From an uncultured Collinsella sp. (lineage in GTDB: Bacteria; Actinomycetota; Coriobacteriia; Coriobacteriales; Coriobacteriaceae), in NCBI GenBank assembly GCA_902470095.1, contig CABRFG010000066.1, positions 1 to 10,874 on the forward strand: a stretch of DNA of 10,874 bases, written 5' to 3'. The notes under the pieces are model-generated. The model searched no databases and was not told the origin of the DNA. It was given only the letters and a program-made list of their open reading frames with translations. Both the position numbers and the translations under genes were made by a program. Below, piece by piece: positions 1 to 8,341 of this stretch (positions are counted from its first letter, which is position 1; each line of letters starts with the position of its first letter).

Positions 1-1
1 C

Positions 2-91
2 GTCCAGAGCGACAATTTGTCATTCAAAAGGCAAGGCATGACCAGAAGGTCTATGCCTTGCCTTTTTCATGCCAACTTGTTCGCTCTGGAC
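2..91. repeat. Foldback element with 14-15 bp outer inverted repeat
   Basis: Bases 2-15 and 77-91 are inverted copies of each other with a single 1-base indel (10 uninterrupted pairs, GTCCAGAGCG at 2-11 against 82-91). They enclose the strong inner hairpin at 26-66. The nested palindrome-in-palindrome layout resembles a small foldback element, or a terminator that has been duplicated with its flanks. A short palindrome GACAA-T-TTGTC lies at 11-21. No gene is visible on this stretch; whatever lies to the left is outside the window. Confidence 0.6.
26..67. terminator. Strong bidirectional rho-independent terminator
   Basis: A 14-bp perfect stem (26-39 with 53-66) continues into a second 4-bp stem GACC/GGTC (40-43 with 48-51) closed by the tetraloop AGAA, with one bulged T at 52. 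Runs of A on the left and T on the right give a T tract in either reading direction. It probably ends transcription of a gene left of the window and insulates it from the minus-strand aminopeptidase gene. Confidence 0.8.
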
Positions 92-168
92 ATCGCTCGC
101 TAACGCTTGCTCAACCTGCGGTGTCTTAACAATTCTGTCAAGCTGTTAGCATTGCGACATTCGCCCAG

Positions 169-201
169 ATAAAACCTGCCGAAATCAACATCCCTCTTTG
201 G
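169..201 (+). repeat. Dispersed extragenic repeat, copy 1
   Basis: These 33 bases align with the minus strand of 8126-8160: the first 12 bases (ATAAAACCTGCC) are identical, and over the whole unit about 29 of 33 aligned bases match, with a 2-base gap. Both copies lie outside genes. This indicates a dispersed intergenic repeat family; I infer but cannot show that more copies exist elsewhere in the genome. Confidence 0.6.
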
Positions 202-210
202 CAGGTTTTA
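170..210 (-). terminator. Hairpin terminator overlapping the aminopeptidase stop codon
   Basis: An 11-bp perfect inverted repeat (170-180 with 200-210) has a GC core CCTGCC/GGCAGG and, read on the minus strand, ends in TTTTAT. The 200-210 arm includes the TAA stop codon of the aminopeptidase (208-210), so the stem would form immediately at the end of that gene. The other arm belongs to the dispersed repeat at 169-201, so the repeat seems to supply half of the terminator. Confidence 0.55.
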
Positions 211-1593
211 GAGCTCCGCGCTTTCGGCTCCGTTGATATGGAGGTCGCGCTCGTAGAAGGCGGTGAGGGCGCGGATGGCGTACATCACGTCGCGTACGCC
301 GCCGGTCTCGTAGCTTGAGTGCATGGCCAGCTGCGGCAGGCCCACGTCCACGGCATGCATGCTCGCCTGCATATTGGACAGGTTGCCGAGTGTGGAGCCT
401 CCGGCCATATCGCTCTTGTTGGCGAAGGCCTGTGTGGGTACGTCGGCGCCACCACAGATGGCCTGGAACACCGCGCGGCTAAAGGCATCGGTGCAGTAGT
501 GCTGGTTGGCGGCTTCCTTAATGACAATGCCGCCGTTGAGCACAACCTGATTGCGAGCATCGCACTTCTCGGCGTGGTTGGGGTGCACGGCATGCGCATT
601 GTCGCAGCTCACAAGCATCGAGGCGGCAAGTGCGCGATGGTACGACTCGTCGTCAAAGCCCAGCGATCCGTTGATGCGGCGCAGCGCGTCGGCCAAGAAC
701 GTCGACATGGCGCCCTGCTTGGTCTCGGAGCCAACCTCCTCGTTATCAAAGCAGCAAAAGACCGAGATGTCATGCGCATTCTCGGCACCCAAAAATGCCT
801 GCAGCGAGGTGTAAGCGCAGGCCAGGTCGTCGAGCTTGGGCGTCGAGATAAACTCGTCGGCCCAGCCCCAAATGCGCGCATCCTGACGATTGACCAGGAA
901 CAGATCGCGACCTAGGATCTGCTCGGGTTCAACGTCCAGTTCGTCAGCGATCAGTACGTCAAAATCTCCCTGTTTAAGCTCGCCGGCGCTGATGAGCGGG
1001 CACAGGTCGACGGCTCGGTTGGGAGCAAAGCCCTCGTTAACGCCGCGGTTCATGTGGATGGCAAGGCTCGGGATAATAGCGACCTCGCGCTCGGTGGCAA
1101 GCAGGCGGCTCTCGATACGGTCGCCCTCGCGCACCAGCACACGTCCGGCCAGCGCCAGCGGGCGGTCGAACCAGGTGTAGTCGATCATGCCGCCGTAGGC
1201 CTCGGTGTTCAGGCGCAGCGTCTCGCCTGCGCCATCGAGCTCGGGCACGGCCTTGACCTTAAACGTCGGCGAATCGCTGTGCGACGCCGTGAGCTGAAAA
1301 TGATAGTCACCGGCGACGCCGTCCTCGCCCCACGTCGCGGCCAGGTCCTCGCCCACCTTAAAGGCAACAACGCTCGAGGTGTTGCGCTGCGTGTAATAAC
1401 GCCCGCCCGGTTCGATGTCCCACGCCGCATTCTCGGGCAGGTAGGTAAAGCCCGCCTCGTCGAGCTCGGCCATAATGGTCGCCGCCGTATGGAACATACT
1501 GGGGCATGCCTCGATAAAGTCGATAAGGTCGTTGGCGGCCTCGATATCATCGGCCGTCACATGCGCGCGCTCGGGCGTTTCCTGATCCGTCAT
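208..1593 (-). CDS. M18 family aspartyl-type aminopeptidase
   Basis: Metallo-aminopeptidase of family M18 (the ApeB/aspartyl aminopeptidase group), which removes N-terminal, usually acidic, residues from peptides in the cytoplasm using two metal ions. From the ATG at 1593 it is 461 residues. Expected motifs are present in order: HSDSPTFK (His105), STPKLDDL (Asp255/256), CCFDNEEVGS (Glu285 catalytic, Glu286 ligand), SCDNAHAVHPN (Asp331), NKSDMAGGSTLGN, and MHSSYETGG (His425). The ATG at 1593 has AAGGGGAG just upstream and fits where family members start. An in-frame ATG at 1704 preceded by a perfect AAAGGAG would add 37 residues of different codon character. No signal peptide. It stands alone on the minus strand, divergent from the amidohydrolase, and ends in the hairpin at 170-210. 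Family assignment is firm; the start is less certain. Confidence 0.96.
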   Translation of the reverse strand: MTDQETPERAHVTADDIEAANDLIDFIEACPSMFHTAATIMAELDEAGFTYLPENAAWDIEPGGRYYTQRNTSSVVAFKVGEDLAATWGEDGVAGDYHFQLTASHSDSPTFKVKAVPELDGAGETLRLNTEAYGGMIDYTWFDRPLALAGRVLVREGDRIESRLLATEREVAIIPSLAIHMNRGVNEGFAPNRAVDLCPLISAGELKQGDFDVLIADELDVEPEQILGRDLFLVNRQDARIWGWADEFISTPKLDDLACAYTSLQAFLGAENAHDISVFCCFDNEEVGSETKQGAMSTFLADALRRINGSLGFDDESYHRALAASMLVSCDNAHAVHPNHAEKCDARNQVVLNGGIVIKEAANQHYCTDAFSRAVFQAICGGADVPTQAFANKSDMAGGSTLGNLSNMQASMHAVDVGLPQLAMHSSYETGGVRDVMYAIRALTAFYERDLHINGAESAEL

Positions 1594-1704
1594 GCTCTCC
1601 CCTTTCGCTGGGTTGATGGTCCCCTCCAGCATACCCCGCCACGCCAGCGCCGCACTCTTCATTCCGTGCTTAATTCCGCGCCACTCACCAAGTTGAGCCA
1701 TCAT
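1594..1704 (-). other. Possible N-terminal extension or leader of the aminopeptidase
   Basis: The aminopeptidase frame stays open for 37 codons upstream to ATG 1704 (Met-Met-Ala-Gln), which has AAAGGAG at 1712-1718 with 7-base spacing, a better ribosome site than the one of the 1593 start. The extra residues resemble no part of M18 enzymes that I know, and the codons are less GC-rich at third positions than the main gene. It may be a real extension, or a chance open stretch containing the true 5' leader. Confidence 0.35.
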
Positions 1705-1754
1705 GCCCGCGCTCCTTTTGCGACAATTGCGCTAACAGGACGAGAGGAGCCGTC

Positions 1755-2840
1755 ATGAAGCCACGTAACATTGCCATCACCTGCGGTGTCGCGGGAGTCG
1801 CCGTCGGCCTTGCCGCTGCCACCGGTATCGTTTATCACAAGCAAATCAAGTCCGCCGCGTCGCTCAAACGCTTGACCGGCTACGCGGATGGCTATGACCT
1901 GTACGCAATCGACATCGCCTACGACTACGACCTCGACTGCATCATCGCCGCTGGCGTGCGCGACGACCAGACCTACATCGATGCCGTGGTGGCGCAGGTG
2001 CTGCCCGGTGTGCCGGCACATGTCCAGGCGCCCCAGTTTGCCTGCAGCGCTTTTGTCGCCGTAGATGCCGAAGGTCGCGTGCGCACCGGTCGCAATTACG
2101 ACTTTAAGGACGACACCTCGGCGCTGCTGGTGCGCAATCACCCACGCGGCGGCTATGCTTCCATCGGGCTTGCCGCCCTTAACAACCTGGGCGATAACAC
2201 TCCACTTGACTCCGTCGCCGGACGCGCCGCGGCACTCATGGGCCCGTTTGCCCAGCTCGACGGTGTTAACGAATGCGGCGTGTCCATTGCCGTACTCACC
2301 CTGGATTCCAAGCCCTGTGACCAGGACACGCAACGGCCCGTCATCAACACCTCGCTCGCCATCCGTCTGGTGCTCGACCGTGCCGCCACCACGCAAGAAG
2401 CTGTCGACCTGCTTTTCGCCTACGACATGCACGCCATGGCAGGACGCGATTACCACTTCTTTATCAACGACGCCGCCGGTGACGCGCGCGTAGTAGAATG
2501 GGACCCGCGCGATCCGGACCGCGCTTTCAAAGCGACTCCTGTACGCCAGGTTACGAACTTCTACGCCTGCTATGACGACGAAGTGCTGTCCAACCAAAAG
2601 AATGGCGAGCTGGGCCATGGTAAAGAGCGCGCCGTCGCAATCGCCGATGTCCTCGACGCCCATGCCGGCGCCCAGGACGAGGCAGTCGCTTGGAAGGCCC
2701 TACGTGCCGCAGCGCAAGAGCCCAATCCGGAAGACATCACCAGCAACACGCAGTGGTCGGTCGTCTTTGACAATACCGAGCCCGCTGCCGCCATCACGCT
2801 GCGCCGCCACTGGGGCAACGTCGATGCCTTCGCACTGTAA
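1755..2840 (+). CDS. Membrane-anchored linear amide C-N hydrolase (choloylglycine hydrolase / acyltransferase type Ntn-hydrolase)
   Basis: A 361-residue protein of the Ntn-hydrolase superfamily that cleaves linear amide bonds (bile salt hydrolases, penicillin V acylases and AAT-type acyltransferases). Residues 6-27 are hydrophobic, giving an N-terminal membrane anchor or signal segment. The predicted nucleophile is Cys97 in FACSAF, so about 96 residues must be removed before activity. Arg113 and Asp116 in GRNYDF have exactly the spacing of Arg18 and Asp21 to Cys2 of bile salt hydrolases. DGVNECG (169-175), VTN (Asn268) and ER (Arg292) fit further active-site positions of that family. Start ATG has GAGAGGAG five bases upstream. 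Substrate cannot be told from sequence: bile salts, N-acyl amino acids or beta-lactams are all possible. It is divergent from the aminopeptidase. Confidence 0.85.
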   Translation: MKPRNIAITCGVAGVAVGLAAATGIVYHKQIKSAASLKRLTGYADGYDLYAIDIAYDYDLDCIIAAGVRDDQTYIDAVVAQVLPGVPAHVQAPQFACSAFVAVDAEGRVRTGRNYDFKDDTSALLVRNHPRGGYASIGLAALNNLGDNTPLDSVAGRAAALMGPFAQLDGVNECGVSIAVLTLDSKPCDQDTQRPVINTSLAIRLVLDRAATTQEAVDLLFAYDMHAMAGRDYHFFINDAAGDARVVEWDPRDPDRAFKATPVRQVTNFYACYDDEVLSNQKNGELGHGKERAVAIADVLDAHAGAQDEAVAWKALRAAAQEPNPEDITSNTQWSVVFDNTEPAAAITLRRHWGNVDAFAL

Positions 2841-2908
2841 GGAGCCAGGCCCGTCGACCTTACGTTCCCTGACGTTGCTTACATTTCCATACGCTTGAGC
2901 TAACACGT

Positions 2909-2941
2909 TTTACCCCCGTATCAACAGTGTGCGGGGGTAAA
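2909..2941. repeat. 10-bp perfect inverted repeat upstream of phosphofructokinase
   Basis: TTTACCCCCG (2909-2918) pairs perfectly with 2932-2941 across a 13-base loop. No T tract follows on either strand, so it is a poor terminator. It lies just upstream of a TATAAC box (2955-2960) and 38 bases before the phosphofructokinase start codon, where a -35 region or operator would lie. It could be an operator or a 5' UTR hairpin; no regulator can be named. Confidence 0.45.
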
Positions 2942-2979
2942 CTTATGCGCATGTTATAACTTGCCCGGAAGGATTCATC

Positions 2980-4059
2980 ATGCTTAGGATCGGTCTTCTT
3001 ACCAGTGGCGGCGACTGCCAGGCGCTCAACGCCACCATGCGCGGCATCGTCAAAACGCTTATGACCAATAGCGAAGAGCCTATCGAGATCTATGGTTTTG
3101 AGGACGGCTACCAGGGCCTTATCTACAGCAGATTCCGCGTCATGACGCCCGCCGATTTTAGCGGCATCCTCACCCGCGGCGGCACCATCTTGGGCACGAG
3201 CCGCACACCGTTCAAGCGTCTGGACATTCCCGAGGCCGACGGCGTCGAAAAGGTGCCGGCAATGGTCCACACCTATCATAAACTGCAGCTCGACTGCCTA
3301 TTTATGCTGGGCGGCAACGGCTCCACCAAGACCGCCAACCGTCTGCGCGAAGAGGGCCTCAACGTTATCGCCCTGCCTAAGACCATCGATAACGACACCT
3401 GGGGCACCGAGCTGACGTTTGGCTTTACGAGCGCCATCGACGTCGCCACCAAGTGCATCGACGACATCCACACTACCGCCTCGAGCCACGGCCGCGTGTT
3501 TGTCATCGAGATCATGGGCCACAAGGTTGGCTGGATCCCGCTGTACGCCGGCGTCGCGGGCGGCGCGGATGTCATCTTGATTCCCGAGATTCCCTACGAC
3601 ATGGATAACGTCATCAAGACCATCGAGCATCGCATGGAGACCGGCAGCCGCTTTACCATCGTGGCCGTCGCCGAGGGCGCCATCTCCAAGGAGGACGCAG
3701 CGCTATCCAAGAAGGAGTACAAGAAGAAGCTCGCCGAGCGCACGAGCCCGTCAATCGTGTACGACATCGCCAAGGAGATTGAGGCCAAGACCGGTCGCGA
3801 GACCCGCGTCGCCATCCCCGGTCACACGCAGCGCGGCGGCCAGCCCGACGCCCAGGACCGCATCTTTGCGACCCAGTGCGGCGTCGAGGCCGCGCTTGGC
3901 TGCCTGCGCGGCGAGTTTGGCTACATGATTGCCCTGCGCGACGGCAAGATGTGCCACATGCCGCTCGAGGATGTCGCCGGCAAGCTCAAGTATGTCGACC
4001 CCCAGAGCGATCTGGTGCGTGAGGCCAAGGCGTTGGGCATCAGCTTCGGCGACGAATAG
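2980..4059 (+). CDS. pfkA: 6-phosphofructokinase
   Basis: A 359-residue PfkA-superfamily enzyme that phosphorylates fructose 6-phosphate to fructose 1,6-bisphosphate in glycolysis, cytoplasmic. Visible motifs: GLLTSGGDCQALNA at the N-terminus (phosphoryl donor loop), RGGTILGTSR (66-75), GGNGS (111-115), PKTIDND (133-139, with the catalytic Asp of TIDND), MGHKVGW (179-185) and PGHTQRGG near residue 280. The donor-specificity positions equivalent to E. coli 104 and 124 are Gly and Lys. Classic ATP enzymes have Gly/Gly and PPi enzymes Asp/Lys; the mixed pattern is that of the actinobacterial and clostridial long-type group, several of which use ATP. Asn replaces the usual Asp in GGDGS. SD GGAAGGA lies 6 bases before the ATG. 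Monocistronic, convergent with the ABC operon. Confidence 0.95.
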   Translation: MLRIGLLTSGGDCQALNATMRGIVKTLMTNSEEPIEIYGFEDGYQGLIYSRFRVMTPADFSGILTRGGTILGTSRTPFKRLDIPEADGVEKVPAMVHTYHKLQLDCLFMLGGNGSTKTANRLREEGLNVIALPKTIDNDTWGTELTFGFTSAIDVATKCIDDIHTTASSHGRVFVIEIMGHKVGWIPLYAGVAGGADVILIPEIPYDMDNVIKTIEHRMETGSRFTIVAVAEGAISKEDAALSKKEYKKKLAERTSPSIVYDIAKEIEAKTGRETRVAIPGHTQRGGQPDAQDRIFATQCGVEAALGCLRGEFGYMIALRDGKMCHMPLEDVAGKLKYVDPQSDLVREAKALGISFGDE

Positions 4060-4082
4060 CCTCGGCCGAAACTGCTCTCATC

Positions 4083-4203
4083 GGAGACCCCAGGGCTTAC
4101 CTCCCAAATCGTCCTCGGACATGTCAGGATCCCGCCGTGCGCTTCGCGCGGCGGGATCCTTCCATCCTGCGGAAAGATTTGGGAGGTAAGCCCTGGGGCC
4201 TCC
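4083..4203. repeat. Long nested palindrome (23-bp perfect outer stem, 12-bp inner stem)
   Basis: Bases 4088-4110 are the perfect reverse complement of 4176-4198, and after one mismatch four more pairs form (4083-4086 with 4200-4203). Inside, 4126-4137 pairs perfectly with 4149-4160, closing on GCGC-TTC-GCGC. The side segments can form small extra hairpins, for example 4160-4163 with 4171-4174. The right arm can alternatively pair GGCCTCC (4197-4203) with GGAGGCC (4216-4222). There is no T tract, so a simple intrinsic terminator is unlikely. It has the look of a foldback or MITE-like element, or a structured RNA/DNA cruciform. Confidence 0.75.
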
Positions 4204-4258
4204 TGCGGTAACTAGGGAGGCCGTGGCTATTCGTCTTCTTGCTGCGGGTGCCTGGGGT

Positions 4259-4473
4259 AGGATGCGGCGTGCATTTTTGGGAGTATTCAGCAGCCGAGGG
4301 TGCCTGCATACTGGATTTTGGGCGAAAGGCAGGCGCCATGGGCCGCATCCTGTAAAAAAACGAGCGGCTCTAGAGGCGTTGGGGCTCAGAATCGGGGCTT
4401 TCAGCGCAGTTTTGCACCCCCGCCCCCGCGCCCGCGGACCCCGGGATGCTGAATACTCCGGAATTTGCACGCC
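4259..4473. repeat. Unit with 27-bp imperfect terminal inverted repeats and internal hairpins
   Basis: Bases 4266-4292 and 4447-4473 are inverted copies with 23 of 27 matches, including a perfect 13-bp core (4280-4292 with 4447-4459). Inside, 4259-4268 pairs perfectly with 4342-4351, and 4299-4307 pairs with 4329-4337 with one G-U. The 9-mer CCTGGGGTA occurs just outside on both sides (4251-4259 and 4476-4484), but at unequal distances from the arms. It may be a small non-autonomous element or a structured RNA that can fold in two ways. No transposase is present. Confidence 0.5.
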
Positions 4474-4493
4474 CCCCTGGGGTACCTGTGGGC

Positions 4494-4537
4494 AAAAAGC
4501 AACCGCCCCGTCAAAGTATGCATTTGGCGGAGCGGTT
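4494..4537 (-). terminator. Rho-independent terminator of the ABC exporter operon
   Basis: Read on the minus strand, bases 4537-4526 and 4512-4501 form a GC-rich 12-base stem with 10 matches across a 13-base loop, followed by GC and five T (4498-4494). It lies about 60 bases beyond the permease stop codon and fits termination of the two-gene operon. Confidence 0.65.
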
Positions 4538-4598
4538 TATGCAAAAATGCTGCTGCGGGCGCGTCGGCAGCTCGCTAGAACTTGAATCCCAGGACAGG

Positions 4599-7369
4599 CT
4601 ACTCGGCGCTTTTGAGGGCGCCGACCATGTCGATCTTGTTGAGGGTACGATTGGTAGCGAGGTTGACGATAAACGTAAAGCCAAAGGAAAGCACCACGGC
4701 GAGCACGTAGCTTAGCGGCTCGACCTCGACATCAAAGTACAGCGACGGCATCTGCAAAATGTACGTAAAACTCTCGGCCAGCAAGCCGCCCAGCGGCACG
4801 CCCAGCGCAGCGCCGATCGCCGTGAGGATCAACGTCTCCTTGTTGACGTAATGGTGCACCTCACCGCGACGGAAGCCCAACACCTTAATAGTCGCCAGCT
4901 CGCGTTCGCGCTCGGAGATGTTGGTGTTGGACAGCGTAAACACCACCACAAACGACAGGCACGCCGCCATAAAGGTCACGAGCACTACGACCGAATTGAT
5001 AATCGTAAAGTTCGCCTCGTAGTTCTCCCAATGCTCGGCCGTACTCGAAATCGTAAGCCAACCGTCACTCTTAAGATTCTTGCTAAACGCAATCTGGTCG
5101 GCCGACGAACCCTTAAGCAGCACAAAGACGCCGTTAAGACGTGCGCTTCGACCGAACGCGCGCTCATAGGTGCCCTGCGTCATGTAAAGCGTGTTGCCCA
5201 GATAGTTGAGCGAGATGTCGCTGACTTTGACCTTGGCAACATTGAGCGACGAATCCTGGACGTGAGCCGTATCGCCCGGCTGAATCCCAAGCACCAGCTG
5301 TGAACTTTTGCTCAGATACACGTCTCCGTCACGCAAAGACAGCGGCTCTTTGGACTCATCCTCCAGGCGCACGTAATCGCCCAAGTCACTCGTGCGGTCA
5401 TCGGGCACCACGATCAGCTGCACGGTCTCGCTCTTGCCGCCAAACGTAAAGGTGACGTTGTCGGTCATAATCGGCAGGGTCGAGGTCACGGTCACGTTGA
5501 AATCATTGGCCGCGCTGCGCTCATCCAATGCCGCGCACGTCTGCGAAAAATCGTCGGGATTGGCGACCGCCAGCAGGTCGTAGCGCGTGATATGCCCGTA
5601 CTGTTTGGGCGAAAGCGCCACCGACGTGTCGCGAATGCCCATACCGCAGATCACGAGCGCCGTGCAGCCGGCGATACCGAAGATGGTCATAAAAGCGCGC
5701 TTTTTGTAGCGGAACAGGTTACGTGCTGCCACCTTGTTCAAAAAGCCCATGCGGCGCCAGATAAAGCCGATGCGCTCAAGCAAGATGCGAGAGCCGGCGC
5801 GCGGGGCCTTGGGGCGCATGAGCGAGGCTGGGGTCTCGGCCATCTCGTGGCGGCAGGCGATAATCGTAGCGCCCACCACGCCCACGGCAAACAGCGCCAC
5901 CGAGACGATTGAGGACACGATGTCGTACGAAAGCAACATCTGGGGCAGCGAGTACATGTCGTCGAACACCGTAAACAGGAACAGCGGCAGGCCCACAAAT
6001 CCGATGATATTGCCGAGCACGCCGCCGATCAGACATGCCCACAGCGCATAGTCCACGTATTTGGACAGGATGCGCTCGCGTGAATAGCCAAGCGCCTTGT
6101 ACAGGCCAATAAGCGTGCGCTCCTCCTCGACCATGCGCGTGGCGGTGGTAAGACTGATGAGCACAGCAACGACAAAGAAGATAAATGGGAAAACCGTGGC
6201 GATGGCCTCGATCGAAGAACTGTCGCTCTCGACGCTCGAGTAGCTTGCGATGTTACCGCGGTCCTGAATGTACCAGGTGCATTCGCCCAGATCGGAAAGC
6301 TCGGCGCGGGCATCGGCAAAATGCTGGTCGGCGGCGGCGCGGCGCTGGTCCAACTCGGCCTGAGCCTGGACGCGCTCCTCGCTGCCCTCGGCCATACGGT
6401 TGATGTTATCCTGCTCAATCCCAAAGAGCATGGCGGCCTGGCGCTCAGCCGCATCCAAGCTTGCCGGCGTGTCAACCGTCAGCTCCTGGACGCGCGCCTT
6501 TTCACGCTCCTCGCGGATCTTCTCGATATTGCCCTTGACCTCATTGATCTTTGCCGTGTAGGCATCCGAGTAGGAGTTGAGGCTCTTGGCTCCCTCGACG
6601 ATCACGTGGACCGCGGAGTAGGACGATGATGTCGCGGCATCCTCGCTCACATAGAACTTATAGTCCGCAGCCGAAGCGGCACGGAAGGCGTTGACTGTCG
6701 AGTCGGAGCTCACATCAGTGGGGTCGAGGACCTCGGCCGTAATGGTGTAATCGCCCGCGGCAAACTGATCCTTGGCACTTTGGTTGGACGAGCTCGCGTC
6801 ATTGGCGGCAAAACTCACCGTATCGCCGAGCTTTTTGCCCGAAGCCTTCAGGAACTTCGAAGTCACCGCGACTTCATCGGCGCTCTCGGGCAAATCGCCG
6901 CTCACCAGCACCGGCTGATCGATGTTCTCCTTGGAGAGACTTTGCACGACCACGCGCTCGCGCGTTGTGCCCACGGCGGTGTAGGCGGTCTCGGTGTAGA
7001 TGCCCTCGACCGTCTCGACGCCGTCGACCTCTTGGATAGCCGCGAGATCGTCGCGCGTAAGGCCATAGGTCGACTGCACGTTAATGTCATAGACACTCTG
7101 CTGGTCAAAGTAGGCGTCAACCGAATCGCGCAGATCCTCGCAGCCCGCCTTAAGGCCGCACATCACGCTCACGCCAAGCGCGGTGATGACCACAATTGAC
7201 AAGAAGCGCTTAAGACTGCCTCGGATTGTGCGGTAGATGCCACGGCGAAAAACCGTCGGGACCATATCGTTTGAGCTTTGGGCAGTGCGGTAGGTCGCGA
7301 ACTCCCCGTCGTGGCCTGCGTGCTCCGTATCGTGGTTTTGGCTGTTTTGGCGATGTTGGTCCATGGGCG

Positions 7370-7376
<7 letters not shown>
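4599..7376 (-). CDS. ABC transporter permease with two FtsX domains
   Basis: A 925-residue permease of the MacB/FtsX superfamily, partner of the ATPase encoded just upstream; such type VII ABC systems drive export or mechanotransmission at the cell surface rather than classical import. Predicted membrane segments: about 57-75, 391-411, 443-470, 487-507 (first FtsX unit) and 562-581, 792-815, 846-868, 885-905 (second unit). Between segments 1 and 2 is a large extracytoplasmic domain with a charged coiled-coil at about 275-360. Family motifs include RMVEEERTLIGLYKALGYSR (414-433) and the matching ERERELATIKVLGFRRGEV (822-840). The first ~37 residues are hydrophilic and rich in His, Gln and Asn. 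The GTG at 7376 overlaps the ATPase stop by 7 bases; ATG at 7364 (MDQHRQ) is an alternative start. Substrate unknown. Confidence 0.92.
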
Positions 7377-8071
<695 letters not shown>

Positions 8072-8125
8072 CGATTAATTCCCATCTGGTCGGATAACTC
8101 TTTAGTATTACCCATTTCACGCCGA

Positions 8126-8160
8126 CCAAAAAGGGACAGGTTCATTTTGGCAGGTTTTAT
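8126..8160 (-). repeat. Dispersed extragenic repeat, copy 2
   Basis: The minus strand of these 35 bases matches 169-201: identical first 12 bases, then alternating matches with a 2-base gap. It lies in the divergent promoter region between the ABC ATPase and the GyrI-like gene. The AACCTGTCCCTTTTTGG portion resembles words I associate with repetitive extragenic sequences near IS200-like transposases, but no transposase is in the window and that link is only an impression. Confidence 0.55.
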
Positions 8161-8271
8161 ATGGGGAAACGGGGAGCGCAGGCAAGCGCCGGGAAGGCAG
8201 AGAAATCATCGACGGGGTCAGGCCGACCGCCAAACACAACGCACGCATCTCTATCTGTCAGCAAAATCATT

Positions 8272-8285
8272 CGAACAACTGTTCG
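8272..8285. promoter_or_regulatory. LexA (SOS) box
   Basis: CGAACAACTGTTCG is a perfect palindrome with arms CGAAC-A/T-GTTCG. It fits the Gram-positive/actinobacterial LexA operator GAAC-N4-GTTC, and the extended CGAAC-N4-GTTCG form. It sits 56 bases before the GyrI-like start codon and overlaps the position of a -35 element relative to TATGAT (8295-8300), so bound LexA would block RNA polymerase. The inference is DNA-damage induction of the downstream gene. Confidence 0.75.
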
Positions 8286-8289
8286 TTTC

Positions 8290-8300
8290 TATGATATGAT
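8290..8300 (+). promoter_or_regulatory. Overlapping -10 boxes of the GyrI-like gene
   Basis: Two overlapping TATGAT hexamers (8290-8295 and 8295-8300) match the sigma70-type -10 consensus closely. The second leaves 17 bases to CGAACA at 8272-8277, a weak -35 that lies inside the LexA box. Expected transcript start near 8307, about 35 bases before the ATG. Confidence 0.55.
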
Positions 8301-8341
8301 TCCGTTATCCAAGCAGGCCAATACGCAGAAAGGCGGCCAAC

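Larger units (their letters stand above)
4060..4598. other. Convergent intergenic region rich in palindromes, no gene
   Basis: These 539 bases separate the 3' ends of the phosphofructokinase and ABC permease genes. I see no credible coding sequence: the open stretches here are shadows of the repeats, which even read as the same peptide words in several frames. The region holds the nested palindrome 4083-4203, the hairpin-rich unit 4259-4473 and the terminator 4494-4537. Bases 4540-4598 are the 3' UTR of the permease with a small GCTGC/GCAGC hairpin. Confidence 0.7.

Noticed and set aside
319..1758. Long plus-strand open frames opposite the aminopeptidase
   Set aside because: Antisense shadows of a high-GC gene; the minus-strand frame carries all M18 motifs.
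1755..2840. Calling the amidohydrolase a bile salt hydrolase
   Set aside because: Active-site spacing fits the superfamily, but the long pro-region, membrane anchor and unknown pocket do not support a specific substrate.
2909..2941. Intrinsic terminator for the amidohydrolase
   Set aside because: Good stem, but no T tract on either strand; kept only as an inverted repeat.
4078..4585. Several open frames in the pfk-permease intergenic region
   Set aside because: They arise from GC-rich palindromes, encode the same words in opposite frames, and have no ribosome sites or family similarity.
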